A stretch of DNA of 64,000 nucleotides from Hippasteria phrygiana (lineage: Eukaryota > Echinodermata > Asteroidea > Valvatida > Goniasteridae), in the NCBI GenBank assembly GCA_037893225.1, contig JAZGUH010000564.1, positions 1,178,001 to 1,242,000 on the forward strand, given 5' to 3'. The translations under genes were made by a program, and so were the position numbers. Below, in pieces: positions 1 to 11,868 of this stretch (positions are counted from its first letter, which is position 1; every line of letters starts with the position of its first letter). The notes beneath the pieces were generated by a model. That model was not told the origin of the DNA. It did not search any database and worked only from the letters and a program-made list of their open reading frames with translations.

Positions 1-282
1 ATTACACATGTACTTTGAACCTTTAAGACAAATTTTTTGTTCTTCAATGTAATTCAATAACGTACATGTTTTGCAGGTCTCCTCTACTTTAGTGTTGTCA
101 AAGGAGGATGTATTTAGAATGGGGGGGGGGGGGGGGGGGTTAAATTGTATTCTTTAGCCAAACGTGCTTCTCCTAACCTGACCCATTCTACCATAGTAGG
201 GTTGGAAATTGCTCAAGTTCATGTACATGAATGCAATTAACATGGATAGTATTAAAGGTTTCTACTTCATTCTGATACAAAC

Positions 283-2042
283 CTTCCATTTTGAAACATG
301 TCTCCAACGACACTGGCATGTAGTATGGCACCATCGTGGGTGCTCCCAGGCCATCTGGCAACCACATTTGTTATTTTGTAGTTGGCATTGCAAATCATTT
401 GCACATTGAGGCTGTGAAAGCCTTTGCGATTGACGAACACATACTCGTCGTCTCCCATAGGTGACCCGTACAGGCGAATATGCGTGCAGTCAACGGCACC
501 GACAACCCCTGGGAAAAAAAACATACTTGTGCAATGCAAATTGCAATATTGCAATTAACCAGACATTTAGTTGTATTTTGTACGGGCTTGCTATTAAAAG
601 CTACACATATTTGATAAAGATAGATAACATGGTAATTGAAGTGACCAAAAGCAAAAAAGATTGTGGTACCTACATGTAGGTAAAACTGTTCTTGCATATT
701 GTCCTGTGTTTTGAGTTTGACTGAAACAAGGAAGTTATAGAGTATGTTACCTGGGAAACCTGCCTTCACAAAGAAATCATGCTTTGTTTGTGTCAGCTCT
801 CTTGCAGTGACAGGAAATTTGACAGTGTCATTCACTGTGTTGGCAAGTGCCCCCGATACTCTGTGCAGTATTCTACAAACTGATGGCACCGATACATCAT
901 GTAGGTCTCCCTGCATTGAATAGAACGATCCTGTCGCATAGAATCTCAATGCTGCTAATACCTGATGAATTGGCGATATTGGATTACTCCTCTGTAAATA
1001 ATGCAAAATGTAAGCTGGACCTATTAATTTAGAAACGTTTAAAAACTAAGATCCTAATGTATACAATGTACAGTATGTATACACCCAGTATTAAAATTTG
1101 CATTTAAATACATGTTTTCTTTATATTTATTTTCTTTCTTTAATGCAATTTTATTTCTCCTTGTTTTCCCCCTTGTGAACAATTTATGTAAATATACATG
1201 TACAGACATATTATTAGAAATAAAATACAGAAAAAATGCCATTTTTGTTCGTGTTTATTATACGTGTATATATTGTATTGAAAACAACTTTTGTTTGAGC
1301 GTTTGATTTGATTGTTCTTCAAGTTTCCAACTCCCACTCTACCACCGGTGAACTGGCTAACTTATCTATATTTTGAGAATTTGCTTGAACCCCCAACAAG
1401 CCCTGTCCCTAACCTACCCCTCCATATTTATATGGACCTTTTAGAAATCAGCTTAAGGAAAAAGTAGGCCCCCAACTAATGGGACTATCATTTAAATTTT
1501 GGTGTTATGCTTCAGAAACATTTAACCAGTTGAAGCCAAAGGTTAGAATATTCACATTTGGATTATTTCTCTCTGATTCAGACTTTAGAGCCGAAGTCGA
1601 AGTCAAGGTTTCTGAAAAAGAACGACGTTTTCCCATCGATCTCCCGTCACATGGGGGCGCTATTCAACCTTTTGTGACAAAACGTGTTCGAATGAATTGA
1701 ACTAAATAATAATTGCAATAGGCCTAGATTTGAGGAAATGGTTACTAACATTAGTTAATTTAACCATAACTCAATATTACTACGGAAAATTACCCGTGTA
1801 GGGCGCTCCAAAACCTGTCGCAGATCTTCAACAATTCTAAAAATCCCCTCCCGAGAGAACCTATAGCGCCCTCTCACTTCTTCGTCTACGAGATTATCTA
1901 AAGGATTTGTCCTGTCTCGAAATAATCTTTCTCGCCGAAGTGCTCTTCGGTCTTCACGTTGGGCAAGCAGCATCAACGCCATTTTTAAGACACATAGCAA
2001 CGACTTACGCCACCTAAAGTCATGGCGTAAGTTACGCCACAT
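283..2042 (-). CDS. PIF/Harbinger (HARBI1-like) transposase, three exons, C-terminus not found
   Basis: Encodes a DDE-superfamily nuclease of the PIF/Harbinger type, which cuts and inserts the element DNA. Exon 1 (about 1794-2042) carries the usual N-terminal block with RRERLFRDRTNPLDNL. ATGs at 2042 and 1982 are both possible; the second (MALMLL) fits the family better. Exon 2 (751-991) carries the helix-turn-helix-like block. Exon 3 (about 283-508) carries GVVGAVDCTHIRL with the first catalytic Asp and ARWPGSTHDG with the second. Splice sites are visible: acceptor TTTACAG before 991, donor CCCAG/GTAACA at 751, acceptor TTTCCCAG before 508, and a Gly codon split across exons 2 and 3. A donor-like GGAAG/GTTTGT near 283 suggests a further exon, but I see no convincing third acidic block downstream. 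Domain assignment is confident; whether the gene is intact is unknown. Confidence 0.8.
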
Positions 2043-2071
2043 TTTATAGCGTAAATCAGTGAGTTACGCCA
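2005..2071. repeat. Cluster of TTACGCCA motifs at the transposase 5' end
   Basis: TTACGCCA occurs at 2005-2012, 2032-2039 and 2064-2071, and its reverse complement TGGCGTAA at 2023-2030. Four copies of an 8-mer in 67 bp around the Harbinger start codon look like subterminal transposase-binding repeats or a promoter array. The function is inferred. Confidence 0.5.
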
Positions 2072-2245
2072 TATTCCGATACCTCGTAACTTTCGTGAAA
2101 TCCGTCCTAAAGAAAAACTTCAATTTACATTTTAAAGTAGGCTCAACTCTTATTAATAGTAAACAGGTAAAAAGTAAAAAAAAAATCCTCAACTCATACT
2201 ATTACTAGGCCCTTGAAGAAATAATCAAAACTTATATAATTAAGC

Positions 2246-2983
2246 CTACTCTTCGTTCTTATTTCGCACCGTCTCATACACCCGCTCTGTGACCTCTTTC
2301 TTCTCCACATTTCCGGCGTCATCGTAGTGCCACACCGTATGAATTTCTGTAATCCTTACTTTTCCTTGGACAAATTCTTGCACCTTAAAAGGTTGCCATT
2401 GGCACCTTCGTTTGCTCTCGCTGGGTTGCCGTCCTGCTCGGTCCATTTCATCTTCAGACGATGAATCTGATTCTGCTTGAAGCATCTGCTTAAAATGTTG
2501 GGGTTTCCCATGGGCCTTCGAGGGCTGATGCTTCACAGGAGTACTTGCCTTCTCCATTTCTTTTATTGTGTCTTCTATATCGGAGGCTGTCAGGGAGAGG
2601 GCGGCCTCTACTGCTTGTTTCTCCGAAACATCAATTAAGTCCGGAGAAACGGGATCCAATCCTGTGTTTATGATGGCCAATGGCAGGATGGGAGGGCTGA
2701 CCGGTGGAGGTGCTGGAGATGTGGATCGGGGTCTGGTCATTTTCTCAATGATGGGGTTTATTCCATTTACCTCATCAATTACTTTGGGGTGGGCCCTCTG
2801 GTAGTGGCGTCTGATGTGATACTTTTTCCAATACCACTGGGTACATCTGCGGCATCGGAAACGTTCTCGGTAGGTGAGGTGTGTTGTCACATGGCGGTCA
2901 TAATTATACCGTTTGCCGAATCTGAGACTACACACATCGCACTGAAAGATTCGCCTGTCGGCAAAAACCTCCCTTAGATCCAC
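2246..2983 (-). CDS. Two-finger C2H2 zinc-finger ORF downstream of Gypsy-1 pol
   Basis: A 245-codon open frame with two consecutive C2H2 fingers near its N-terminus: CDVCSLRFGKRYNYDRHVTTH and, right after, CRRCTQWYWKKYHIRRHYQRAH. A Pro-rich linker (SPAPPPVSPPILP), an acidic Ser-rich stretch (SDSSSEDE) and a charged C-terminus follow. Fingers of this spacing bind DNA or RNA. The frame opens after a TAA with no ATG before the fingers (it starts CTG GTG GAT), so it is probably a spliced exon or read as part of a longer product. It lies about 70 bp beyond the last Gypsy-1 pol codons on the same strand and before the Harbinger gene. It could be an accessory ORF of the retrotransposon or an exon of a host gene. 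Confidence 0.6.
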   Translation of the reverse strand: MDLREVFADRRIFQCDVCSLRFGKRYNYDRHVTTHLTYRERFRCRRCTQWYWKKYHIRRHYQRAHPKVIDEVNGINPIIEKMTRPRSTSPAPPPVSPPILPLAIINTGLDPVSPDLIDVSEKQAVEAALSLTASDIEDTIKEMEKASTPVKHQPSKAHGKPQHFKQMLQAESDSSSEDEMDRAGRQPSESKRRCQWQPFKVQEFVQGKVRITEIHTVWHYDDAGNVEKKEVTERVYETVRNKNEE

Positions 2984-3051
2984 CAGTTACATCTAATATT
3001 AAAAAAGGAATAAGTGGTTTTAAGTACAAAAACATATTTTAGTTTTCCTTC

Positions 3052-4482
3052 TTAGATGCAAAATTCAGCAAATCTTGTTGGAGGCTTTCTTCCCCTCTCT
3101 GGGTTTCTTCTCTTTGGTTCCACTGATTTTTCTTTGTTTCTCTGAGTGTTTTCTCTAACAGGTGGCCCTTGGTAAGGTTTAAGCCTGTCTGCATGGACCA
3201 CAGCAAACTTGCCATGCCTGCCATTTCGAATACGAAACACTACATCAGTGAGCTGGTCCACCACCTTGAAAGGTCCCTCCCAAGGTAAGACAAGTTTTAT
3301 TTCCAAATGGATTATGTAGCCATACATATGCTCCTACAGTAATCCTGCTATCCTGGGTTTTTCTATTATAATTCCTCTTCCGGTGCTCTGCAGCTTGTCT
3401 TAAACATTTCCTTGCCCTCTCGTGGGCGTTATTCAAGCGTTCTCGCAATTCCTCAGTATAATCAACTACCCTCAGGGAAAATTTCCCCTTCCGGTGTTTG
3501 TACCAATAAATCTACTGGTAATTCAACATCTCGTCCTAACATCATCATATTCGGAGTTTCCTGTGTAGACTCCTGTACTGAACTACGATAAGCTAACATT
3601 GCATAAGGCAACTGTTCATCCCAATCTTTTTGGTTTCTACTAGGGTCCACCATTGAAGCTACCATATTCATTAATGTCCGATTAAATCTCTCTATAAATC
3701 CACCTGACTTGGGATTGTACGGTGTGGTCCTAGTTTTCTGGATACCAAGTAATCTACACACTTCACTTATCACTTTCGATTCAAAATTCCGTGCTTGGTC
3801 AGTATGCAACTCTCTAGGTACACCATAACGACATATACATTCTTCAACTAATGTCCTTGCTACTACTTCTGCAGTCTGATTTGGCAGAGGATAAGCCTCA
3901 ATCCACTTCGTGAAATAATCCCCAATCACCAAAATGTACGTATTTCCATTATCTGATTTAGGGAGTGGCCCTAGTATATCCATTGCAACTCTCTCCATGG
4001 GTGCTCCTACTATATACTGTTGAATCGGTGTTCTCTTTTCCCTAGTTGATTTTCTCCTAGTACATGTGCAACATTGACGAATAAAATGGCGCACATCTTG
4101 ACTTAGGCCTACCCAATAATATCGGTCATGAACCTTCTCCTTTGTTTTCCTTACTCCGAGATGTCCACTGGTTACAGAGCAATGCAGCTCCTCTAACACA
4201 AACTTCCTGAATTTCTTTGGGAGAATAACTTTGTATTTTACAACCTTTCCCTCAATTGATTCCCATTTTCTACACAGTAATCCTTCACGCATCTCTAATT
4301 GTTGCCATTGCGACCAATATGTCTTAAATTCTGGTGATAATCCCGAGATCTCTTTCCACTCAGGTTTCCGTTCATTTCTTTCGATCATCCCCAATATCTT
4401 GCCTAATGTTCCATTAGCTAATTGCGCTTTACGGATTTCATCTCTAGTTATATCTGGGTTGACTGTTACAACTCTTATTTAG
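3052..4482 (-). pseudogene. Gypsy-1 pol: integrase
   Basis: Ty3/Gypsy integrase, which inserts retrotransposon cDNA. The H2C2 zinc-binding region reads H(CSVTSG)H ... CCTC, followed by the RNase H-fold core with AMDILGPLPKSDNGN (first Asp), LHTDQARNFES (second Asp) and GGFIERFNRTL (Glu), all three catalytic acids present. The C-terminal part (3052-3450) has the FKVVDQLTDVVFRI strand typical of the Gypsy integrase tail. The frame is broken by a TAA at 4479-4481 between RNase H and integrase, a frameshift near 3460 and another near 3300, so no functional product is expected. It continues the pol reading order from the RT and RNase H segments upstream. Confidence 0.92.
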
Positions 4483-6333
4483 GCAAATTCTTCTTTCCCA
4501 TTTACTGCCTCTGGTGTTGATTGTTGTTTTTCTTCTTTTATCTTTGCAGGTTCATGTTCTGTGGTTCTGTGAGGCTGGGTTACTTCCACGGTGCATTCCT
4601 CTGCCGTTGACACCATATGCATGCTGTTTCCTGTTTCAACTTCAACCCGTCCACATTGTTGGCATTTCCGAGGAAGACCATCTGCATTTCCATGCTGTCT
4701 ACCTGGCCTGTGTATCAGCTTTACATTGTACTGGCTTATCGTCTCTAACCAGCGAGCAAGTTGTCCTTCGGGATCCTTGAAATTTGTTAGCCATCTCAGT
4801 GCCCCATGATCTGTTCTCAAAGTTATGTGTCGTCCAGACACGTATGGCCTGAAGTGTTTTAACGCAAAGACCACCGCCAGTAACTCCCTTCTGGTGACAC
4901 AGTATTTTTTCTCAGCCTTACTCAAACTGCGACTTGCGTATGCAATCACTTTTTCATGACCATCTTGTATCTGTGACAGTACTGCACCCAGAGCATACCC
5001 ACTTGCGTCAGTATCTAAGATAAATTCATCCACTGGTAATGGGTAGGACAGAATTGGAGCTGTGATCAACTTTTCCTATAATTCAGCAAAGACCTTTCCA
5101 CATTCTTCAGTCCACAGAAATGGTCTGTTTTTCTCAGTCAGTCGATGTAGTGGACGCGCTATGTCAGCGAATCCTTGAATGAAGCGGCGATAGTAAGACG
5201 CCAATCCCAAGAAACTGCGGACTTCAGTTACCGTCTCGGGGTTCTTCCAGTCCTTCACTGCTTTGATTTTCTCAAGATCAGTAGTTATCCCATCAGCTGA
5301 GACAACATGTCCCAAGTATTGTACACTCTGCTTGAACAGATGACATTTCTTTGGCTTTAACTTAAGGTTTGCTTCTCTTAGTCGTTGAAAGACGATTTCC
5401 GAAAGTGTCAGTGCTTCTGCCACTGTCCTCCCGTAGCATAATATATCGTCAATATACAACAGCAGTATTTCCCATTGAAGTCCTGCCATAACTCGTTCCA
5501 TCAATCTCTCGAAAGTTGCTGGGGCATTGCATAACCCGAATGGCATTACTTTCCATGAGTAGAGTCCACCTTGAACTACAAATGTTGACTTATCCTTGGC
5601 TTCATCATCTAATTCTACCTGCCAGTAACCTGACGCTAAATCTAAAACTTGAAAACCATTTAGCACCTGCTAAAGCATTCAGTGAATCTTCTATATTCGG
5701 CACTGGATAAGAGTCTTTCCTGGTCAGATCATTTAGCTTCCTATAATCTATACAAAATCTCCTTGTACCATCTTTCTTTGGCACAAATACTACGGGTGAC
5801 GCCCAAGGGCTGGATGAAGGTTCAATCAGTTCCTTTTCTAATAATTCCTTGACTTGTTTATTGATCTCCTCCCTTTTTACTCCTGGTGCTCTTCTTGGTC
5901 GCTGTTTTATTGGTGCTGCTGCTCCCGTATCAATACGGTGTTTCACTAGATTTGTTCTGCCAATATCATATTCTCCCCTTGAGAATACATCTTGATAATT
6001 TGTGAGTAGTTCTCGCACTGCAGCTCTGTCAGATTCTCCTAAATTCTGTGTACTTTCCTCCCACAAATCTTGAAGATGGTCTGGGATTTCTGCTCCAGTG
6101 TCTGTCAATGTTCGGACAGTTTCAATGTCTACTTTCTCTGTAAACGGTGATGTCACTAATTCTTCATCAATAGCGGAATATACTCCGATCACAGTTCCCT
6201 GGTGCACTGTCACAGCACAATCTCCAACGTTCATCAAACGAACTGGTAATTTTTCTGCCTGTGAATCCACTAAAGTTCGGGCAACTAAAATGCCCTTATC
6301 CACCAATACACTATGTTGCAATCCTTCAATCAT
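4479..6333 (-). pseudogene. Gypsy-1 pol: reverse transcriptase and RNase H
   Basis: Reverse transcriptase with the usual blocks: EKELIEPSSSPWASPVVFV, RFCIDYRKLN, the FGLCNAPATFERLM block and the catalytic LLYIDDILCYG, then the YLGHVVSADGI thumb region. RNase H follows with FILDTDASGYALGAVLSQ, RRELLAVVFALKHF and LRTDHGALRW, giving the D-E-D residues. A frameshift at about 5650 splits the RT after GAKWF, and an in-frame TAG at 5076-5078 separates RT from RNase H. Order gag-PR-RT-RH-IN on the minus strand is that of Ty3/Gypsy (Metaviridae). Confidence 0.93.
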
Positions 6334-6428
6334 GCCGAACTCCTTGCATTTGCACCTACTTGGCTTCTTGAACTAAGCGGCTATTATTGTCTCTGTCCCT
6401 GCTGAAATCATCAAAGTCTCTCCTGCAA

Positions 6429-6941
6429 TTATTCTCTGTTGATAACAAGTATCATTAATTTTAGTTTAATCTGCTCTCCTCGGATTATCAAACATAGCCT
6501 ATTTAAATCCAGTGTCCCTCCTGTTTTGAGCAAAAAGTCTATGCCCAAAATTGCTTCATTGCAGATATCCGCTACAATGATTTGCAGTAAAATCTCTGCT
6601 GAGCCAACTTTTACTTTCATCATCCCGTTGCCTAAGACTTCAATTGGTGTACCGTCTGCTTGTCTAATTCCTGAAGCACTTTTTGTTAGTTCTGGTCTTG
6701 TCTCATCCTTCATTTTCAGATAAGTCTCTTTCGACAGCACTGTATTTGTTGAGCCTGAATCTACGAGAAATTTCACATCGCTTCCACAAACTGTCCCATC
6801 TACAAATATACCTTCTTGCATAGAATCTCTTACATCTTTGTCCAATTTATCATAAATGTCCACATCTATTATTTCTAATTCTGTTTTGGCGAGTCTTTCC
6901 AGTAGTTTCCTGGCCTTCTCTCGACCCTCTGAGTTGACCAT
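6429..6941 (-). pseudogene. Gypsy-1 aspartic protease region
   Basis: Retropepsin-like protease that would process Gag-Pol. The active-site motif is VDSGSTNTVLS and the second conserved part is EAILGIDFLLK. It overlaps the gag frame by about 67 bp in another frame, as expected for programmed frameshifting at the gag-pol boundary. The frame closes at 6429 before the RT frame begins at 6333, so a further frame change is needed there. Confidence 0.85.
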
Positions 6942-7785
6942 TGGGCGTTTAACGGCTGTTTCTTTTCACATTTTGGTCCCTTCATTTTGCAGTCTCTCGC
7001 AAAATGTCCAACTCCTCCGCAAGAGTAGCAAGTCAAACTGTCGTGTGGTCTCATCCCTTTATTGTCTGGTTGATTTCTCTGCATGTTCTCTATTGTCCTC
7101 TTTAATTCTGCTATCGATGTTCGCATGTCGTCCAATCCTTTTGCGAGTTTAGTCAATTCAGAGTCGGTCCCATTCATTGCAGTGACATTACGTGCATATC
7201 GCTTGAATTTCAATTTATCTCTGCTGTTTTCAGCTTGGAGAAAACACTCTGTTTCTACAGCAGATCTTACGGCCTCATCCAATGTCTCGGGTCTTGCCCT
7301 AAACATTCCTGCCCTTATTTCAGAGTTGTCCATGGCATCAAGAATATTTTTTTTATGGCCTTTTGCCAGTCGTTCTGTAACTGCACGTGGCAATTCGGGA
7401 TAAGCCATCGCCGTCAATCTCGAATTTCTTGTCCCAGTTCTTGCAGAGTTTCATTTTGTCTCCTTCTTTTCATTCGCAGTTCCATTAGGTAATTTTCTGG
7501 GTGTTTGCCAGGTCCAAATCTCTGTGGTAATTTACTGGTGAGCTCTTCATATGACATACGTCCATATTGTGGCAAGTTTCCAAATACTTTCAATGCTGGT
7601 CCTTGCAATCTAGTTGCAAGATGAAATGCTGCTTCCTCATTATTCAATTTGTTCACCATCTTACATGCTTTAAAATGTTTACGATAGTCATTCCATCCAG
7701 AACGTCTATCAAATTTCTCTGGGATCACTTCTTGTTGACTTACAAATGGGCATTTCCACACTATTTGACCAAAATGGGGTGTCAT
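6875..7785 (-). pseudogene. Gypsy-1 gag with CCHC zinc knuckle
   Basis: Capsid-like Gag: WNDYRKHFKACKMVN and HLATRLQGPALKVFGNLP belong to the retrotransposon capsid fold, and the C-terminal CYSCGGVGHFARDC is a CCHC nucleocapsid knuckle. The frame is split at about 7415 (LGQEIRD in one frame, LTAMAYPELP in the next) by a short indel. No LTR pair could be matched for this element: nothing below 2246 resembles the 7.8-8.5 kb side. Confidence 0.85.
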
Positions 7786-7859
7786 CTAACAGTGATATTT
7801 CATGGGAATTATGTGTCCAGGATTATTTGAAATAGCATTGTATGGTTAAGTTAACTTCA

Positions 7860-8507
7860 GTGACATAAATAATGCCAAAACAAACAATAATATATTACTT
7901 TTATCTTTGAAAAAAAGAAATGTCCACCACATTCAGTAAAGTCAAATTGTGACATTGTAATGCTGCTGATCTTCTTAAAATAAAGGCTTTTGATGAATAT
8001 TACAGTCTTTATTGCTCATTGATTATAGTTAATTGCTTATTGGTTATTAGTAAATTATCCCTGCATTACCTGCGCTTTGCGATTACCTGTGCGTGCACAC
8101 TTCGAGCGCGAAGCACATGCATCGACGATGTACATTTACATGAACCTTCTGTGCGTGATTGGAATACCGTGTAAACAGCGTGAACATAATTGAACACGCT
8201 AGCCCTCTCTTGGTGATTGCGTAATATTGTTTTGCCACGCTACACGCTAACGCTACCATTTTATGAGAATTATAATTATAAGTGTTATGATGAAATGTTT
8301 TGTACTGTATTCCCTTTGTAAACATGTATGAAATAAGTATGACTTACACGATAAGAGTTGAGAGTTGTTGTTCTGACTTCGGACAGTTCAGACCTGTGTC
8401 TGATCTCCAGGAATAAATAGTTTAGTTCAGTAACATACAGCTTCGAGTCAATATGCCTTAATTCTGTTACCTAATTCGCGTCTCCCGACCGCGGAAACTC
8501 ACGACAA
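7860..8507. other. Possible Gypsy-1 5' LTR or solo LTR
   Basis: On the minus strand this stretch begins TGTCGTGAGTTTCC at 8507, and a minus-strand AATAAA-type signal occurs near 8003 (GCAATAAAGAC). It lies directly upstream of Gypsy-1 gag, where a 5' LTR is expected. No second copy and no primer-binding site were found, so this is a positional guess. Confidence 0.25.
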
Positions 8508-9719
8508 TATTTCCATTGTGTTGTTCATTTATTGAAAGAAAATGTTTATTTCAATACAAATCCTGCGTAAAGTGTGTCTTATTTATTATTTTATTTGTTT
8601 TATGTTGGAATAAAGATGTGTTATACGCACGAACGAATGTCTGTCCACTGTTACGTACGTATCTTTCCTTAAAGAAACAAAATATGGAGGTGGCTAAAAA
8701 CCTTTTTAGCGCCGAGTTTGTCCCAATAACACGATCGATAAAATAATTGCATTTTTCATCTTGGAAATATAACCACTTTCCCGAATGAATAAATTGTTTT
8801 TTCCTGTCCTTAAGTCTGTCCACATTTTTATACGCACGTAACAACTCATATCGGGCCCCGTATTTTCTATTTGTCGCCGCTGGTTTAATATTTGACCTTT
8901 GACCGGATTGCTTGGTGAAATATGCGGTAAACATTGCTGGAAACTCCCGCCATGACCGAAGTTGCAAGCAAGGACGCACATCTCCAAGTTGTCGGTCCAC
9001 AAATTTACGTACGTATAAACCGTTACATGCGTTCCTTTTGAATCGCCTTGTATCATTGTTATTGTGTATACACCTAGAATAAACTTAACTAGGTTCGAAA
9101 ATATGAAAATAGCTGTAGTTAAGACTTATTTCCAAATGATTTAAGGGAAGTTTTTCTTCAGATTTCCAAGCGATACATTGCACATTAGGACAGACATAGA
9201 CACAAGTGACACGATTACATGCGAACATCGGACAGACATGTGTTGTCTGTCTTTCGTTCGTGCGTGCACTTACAGTTTTCGCACGGCACAGCGTAACTTT
9301 GCAGCGATAATCGGTGCTATAACTTCAAACCATTTATTTTCTGCACAATATCTGGGACAGTCTGGATTAGCCTGAATTCCTCGTAACGTTTTTAGTTCTT
9401 AAACTGACTCGAATATCTCGAAAATATCAACTCGCCAAACGTGCACGCTACGTTAGTTTTACGCATGCGAGTCGATCGCAGCGTGGAAAAAGAATTCCTA
9501 GTTGCCTGGTGCGCGTAATAATAGTACTGCAGCGGGGTGCCAGCGATTTTGACAGTTTTGTTTTCCTACTGCGCGTCTAAACCACAGAAGATCTATACAT
9601 TGTACACTTCGTTTATTTGATTCCTTTTCCATTTTTTAATAGATATTCTGATAAAATGAATTTCAGATAGTTACTTATGTTAATTAACTTCACGCTTGGT
9701 AATTTTTCCCCACTAAGGC
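8508..9719. other. No gene recognised
   Basis: AT-rich intergenic DNA. The open frames here are short, lack family motifs and read equally well on either strand. Confidence 0.5.
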
Positions 9720-9727
9720 ATATTATG

Positions 9728-11179
9728 GGTTACACCCCTATGTTCCGACACCCCTATGTTCCGACACCCCTATGTTCCGACACCCCTATGTTCCGACACC
9801 CCTATGTTCCGACACCCCTATGTTCCGACACCCCTATGTTCCGACACCCCTATGTTCCGACACCCCTATGTTCCGACACCCCTATGTTCCGACACCCCTA
9901 TGTTCCGACACCCCTATCTATGTTCCGACACCCCTATCTATGTTCCGACACCCCTATCTATGTTCCGACACCCCTATGTTCCGACACCCCTATGTTCCGA
10001 CAACTCAACCTATGTTCCGACACTCCTATGTTCCGACACCCCTTTGTTCCGACACATATACGTATGTTCCTTCACCCTACCATAATGGGAATTGAGTGAC
10101 CAATCCACTGTTTGTCATCTCTTCCAAATACTGTGAGAAAAATCCATTGTTTCCCGCTAGCCATTGACTTCTCTGTGTTATTCCTGTGTTATAAGGCCCT
10201 CTTAAAAAATTAAAATAAAAGTATGGGCTCAATCCGTTGTCTGAGTGAGGAGAAAATAGTGAAAAACAAACCACCCCCACCCCCATGTGCAATGGCTACC
10301 GGGCCTGCAAAATAATAACGGGACCCGCCTGCAGATAGCATAGACTTATACAAAATGACGCAATATGCCTTTGCCAACAACATGGTGGACCCATTTTCAT
10401 GGCTGCTTACCGCAGAATTGTGTGCTTGCGATCACCATTTTTCGCTTAAAAGGCAAGCGCCGAAATTCTGCGTTAGCTGTGTAAATGCCTTGTTACGTTA
10501 AGTGCGCACAAGCCAAAATGCCTTGCTAACCTTTGAAATACGCTTACAAGCCTTCTGTAAGCGTCGATTCCATGCAGTGCACACGCGCGATGTGCAATTT
10601 ACATTTTTTATAAGAAAATCCCATTCTTCTTTTTGCACCCGAATCTACTTAAAAAAATTATCCAGACAGTTTCCCCTTGCGGAATATTGCTTTATTATTT
10701 TAGGTTGCACTGAGAAAGTTTTACAGAAAACTAAGCACTATGCAACACTCAACAACTGACGTAGCCCTAGCCGTGCAGCACATAAAAAGAGTTTTACATA
10801 GGGCCACAACTGACGTTGACCTTTGTTGATCCACTAGGCCAACTTGAGAACTCGTTTCTGGCACCAAATTCATTGCTTTCCTCAGCCAGCTTGCCCCCGT
10901 TTCAAGGCTGAGTCAACCGCGGAATTCTGCGCTTGCGTTTACCATTCTGCGCGGGCAAGCGCCGATTTCGTATTAAGCGAAAATATTTAACGCGAAACAC
11001 GCATGCGCACTGACAAAAATGTCTTGCTAACCTTCTTCCGCGAGCGTCGATTCTTTATTTACGGTGCGACAGCCATAAATGTGGGCCCTCCTGTCACCAA
11101 CATACCAGTCTTAACAGGCCAACATAACCTTATTTTCGGGTGTCGGAACATAGGGGTGTCGGAACATAGGGCTGTTACC
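9728..11179. mobile_element. 1,452-bp nonautonomous DNA transposon with 8-bp TSD
   Basis: Inverted ends: the left reads GGTTACACCCCTATGTTCCG and the reverse complement of the right reads GGTAACAGCCCTATGTTCCG, each running into CCCCTATGTTCCGACA units. Both are flanked by ATATTATG (9720-9727 and 11180-11187), an exact 8-bp target-site duplication. The left terminal repeat is about 340 bp of minisatellite; the right has only two units. Internally there are two diverged copies of a segment with TCTGCG(T/C) and GCAAGCGCCGA (about 10,380-10,575 and 10,860-11,060). No transposase is encoded. An 8-bp duplication is typical of hAT and P-type elements; the ends match neither clearly. Confidence 0.85.
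9733..10075. repeat. 16-bp minisatellite, about 20 copies
   Basis: Unit CCCCTATGTTCCGACA in head-to-tail array, with a few units carrying an extra CTAT and degenerating after 10,000. It is continuous with the left inverted terminus of the surrounding transposon. Open frames through it are a by-product of the repeat. Confidence 0.95.
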
Positions 11180-11868
11180 ATATTATGGGCCTATATTTAA
11201 AAATTAAAAAAAAATTAAATTAATATTCATGTAGGCCTAGGGCCTAAGACGAAGTAAAAAAAAAAGAATATGCTAAGCGTCCCCATTCGCTTCCTGTTTG
11301 GGGACCGCCTGGATTTAAAAATGACCAGTGGAAAATGAGGTTAAAATAATGTTAACCGATCCACCGGAAAATATAATGCAAGCTTAGTAAAACTATAGGT
11401 TTTCCCGTCCAATTTCGTCAAAATAGCACCCAAATGGTCGATAATAGCACGCAATTTAGAAGGAATTTGAATGACGATCAGGATCATCTTTCAATTAACA
11501 ACAAATGTCGTTCAATTAGATTTTTTCACCGTGCGATCGCCAACTTTTGTCAAAATGAATTGAAATAACACCACTCAACTTAGAAAATCAGGTGAGAGCA
11601 TTCAATTTTGTCAACACAGGCAAACTGTAGGCGTTTAAACATTCAATTCCGTCTACAGGCGAGCATCTATGGAATGTGCGCAATCCTATTCATCCAAATT
11701 ATATCGCTTTATTTGTATTGTTTATGTATTCATTTGAATTTGTGTACCAAAGGAGCGAGTAGCTTTATAGGAAAAGGCCTATATATCTTCCATTTCACTT
11801 TATGATCTCGTAGTAAGAGCAACACTCAGTACTGTTAGCACGTACCAACCTTTGAGCATCGTTAAGTC

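Noticed and set aside
7860..8507. Confident LTR call for Gypsy-1
   Set aside because: Only position and a TG start support it. No second copy below 2,246 and no primer site were found, so it is kept as a low-confidence feature.
9733..10075. Possible CRISPR-like array
   Set aside because: Units are contiguous with no spacers, and the genome is animal.
9677..10099. Long overlapping plus-strand frames reading MFRHPYVPTPLCSDT repeats
   Set aside because: All three frames are open because a 16-bp repeat cycles through the phases without stops. Not a protein gene.
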